Shown: positions 63,348 through 64,000 of the stretch, piece by piece
Position numbering within the stretch: position 1 is the first letter of the stretch
Layout of the letters: each line of letters opens with the position of its first letter
Source of the DNA: Candidatus Enterocloster excrementipullorum
Lineage (GTDB): Bacteria; Bacillota; Clostridia; Lachnospirales; Lachnospiraceae
Reading direction: 5' to 3'
DNA length: 64,000 nucleotides
Assembly: GCA_019119575.1 (NCBI GenBank)
Contig: DWWT01000002.1
Location: forward strand, 62,001 to 126,000
Made by a program: the position numbers and the translations under genes
The notes under the pieces: model-generated
The model's input: the letters and a program-made list of their open reading frames with translations, nothing else
What the model was told of the DNA's origin: nothing
Databases searched by the model: none

Positions 63348-64000
63348 TCAGAAGATCGCCTTTTCGCCCAAAACCGTATCTTCATTTCCCATAATTGCAT
63401 GGTTAAAGCATTTTTGATAATATTCAAAAATCAATGGCTGATATTCTTCCTTCCCCCACAGATTATCGTATTCGCAGGGGTCTTCCCGCAAATCATAAAA
63501 CTCACTGATCGGATCATCGTGGTGTACAATCATTTTATAGCGTCCATCAAAGTACATGGTGGCGTAAACTTTGTTGGACAGCAGAGCAGAATAATAGTAC
63601 TCTGCATATACGCAGTCTTTGTGGTGGGAAGGATCGCTCTCCCCTTTCAGAATGCTGGCAAGGCTTTTGGCCTGCATGTACTGCGGCACCGGGATTCCGG
63701 TCAGCTCCAATACGGTGGGGGCAACATCCATCAGCTCCACCAGTGCATTTGACCGAAGTCCCTCCTTGATCAAACCGGGACAGGAAAAAATTAAAGGTAC
63801 ATGGACATTGCACTCATAGAAAAATCCACCCTTCCAGTATAGCCCATGATCTCCCAGACACTCGCCGTGGTCGCTCATAAACATAATAATCGTGCGTTCC
63901 TCTGTCCTGTTTCCTCCAAATAATCAATCAGACGGCCAAGCTGGTAATCCAGATGTTCTACAAGTGCATAATACTCTAATGTATTTTCCTGTTTTTCCTC
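63348..64000 (-). pseudogene. Sulfatase, frameshifted and cut by the right edge
   Basis: The C-terminal part (63348-63884 and upstream) has the sulfatase sequence MFMSDHGECLGDHGLYWKG, VHVPLIFSCPGL and MDVAPTVLELTGIPVP. Reading in from the edge, the frame ENTLEYYALVEHLDYQLGRLIDYLEETGQ is intact to about 63908, then needs one extra base (AGG GAA instead of AGGAA) to reach ERTIIMFMSDHG. A one-base loss explains this. The active-site Cys/Ser motif lies outside the window. It acts on sulfate esters of glycans in relatives. Confidence 0.78.

Overview
The window reads as a chromosomal segment of a Gram-positive anaerobe of the class Clostridia, most likely family Lachnospiraceae. This rests on protein style, not on a database search: LL-diaminopimelate aminotransferase (dapL) with dapF, a glutamine synthetase next to an ANTAR antiterminator, a SpoIID-like/peptidoglycan-binding protein, many Cys-anchored lipoproteins with Glu/Thr/Ala-rich linkers, AGGAGG ribosome binding sites, and a fairly GC-rich core. 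Most of the window is ordinary chromosome. Signs of genome flux are concentrated in a few intergenic regions and four broken genes.

Layout. 1-3.4 kb: lipid kinase (cut by the left edge), PAP2 phosphatase, tRNA-Met and tRNA-Val, a glycosyltransferase and a CPBP protease. 3.5-6.4 kb: carbamate kinase, a CarD-like regulator and a KilA-N gene with an internal stop. 6.4-10.9 kb: carA-carB. 11-20.3 kb: a long leftward run of glnA, ANTAR regulator, dapF, dapL, Lrp regulator, amidase, 5-formyl-THF cyclo-ligase, cytidylate-kinase-like protein and SpoIID-like protein, with a second, active-site-altered DapF paralogue just upstream. 20.4-25.6 kb: AraC regulator, ftsH, pyrG and a small conserved-looking ORF. 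25.7-33.9 kb: amino-acid ABC importer, MATE exporter, L,D-transpeptidase, cyclophilin lipoprotein, thiD and a divergent sirtuin. 34.1-36.8 kb: a cytoplasmic ParB-like/BMP fusion protein paired with a metallophosphoesterase. 36.8-44.1 kb: two-component system, M20 amidohydrolase and a second ABC importer with an ArgR-like operator. 44.2-49.6 kb: DnaJ-like protein, truncated DUF362 gene, lipoproteins, a cell-wall-binding pseudogene split by a MITE, and a SigV/RsiV-like pair. 49.6-53.3 kb: CydDC-like exporter. 53.4-58.6 kb: two-component system plus ABC transporter, transcribed through a tandem-repeat leader. 58.6-60.8 kb: a MerR regulator and its probable target, a 2,4-diaminopentanoate-dehydrogenase-like enzyme. 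60.8-64 kb: ROK regulator, zinc alcohol dehydrogenase and a frameshifted sulfatase.

How genes work together. glnA, its downstream ANTAR gene and a hairpin-plus-terminator leader form a plausible feedback loop for nitrogen control. dapL and dapF supply meso-diaminopimelate for cell wall and lysine. The MerR protein probably represses itself and activates the neighbouring dehydrogenase through two matching operators. The second ABC importer and the M20 hydrolase form one operon for uptake and hydrolysis of an amino-acid conjugate.

The most novel-looking items are the ParB-like/BMP fusion with its phosphoesterase and hairpin leader; a DapF paralogue with both catalytic cysteines replaced by serine; a small inverted-repeat element with IS5-like YTAR target sites that has edited gene ends; and a 62-bp tandem repeat forming the 5' leader of a two-component operon. 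All function assignments come from reading the translated sequences and motifs; no alignment or database search was run.
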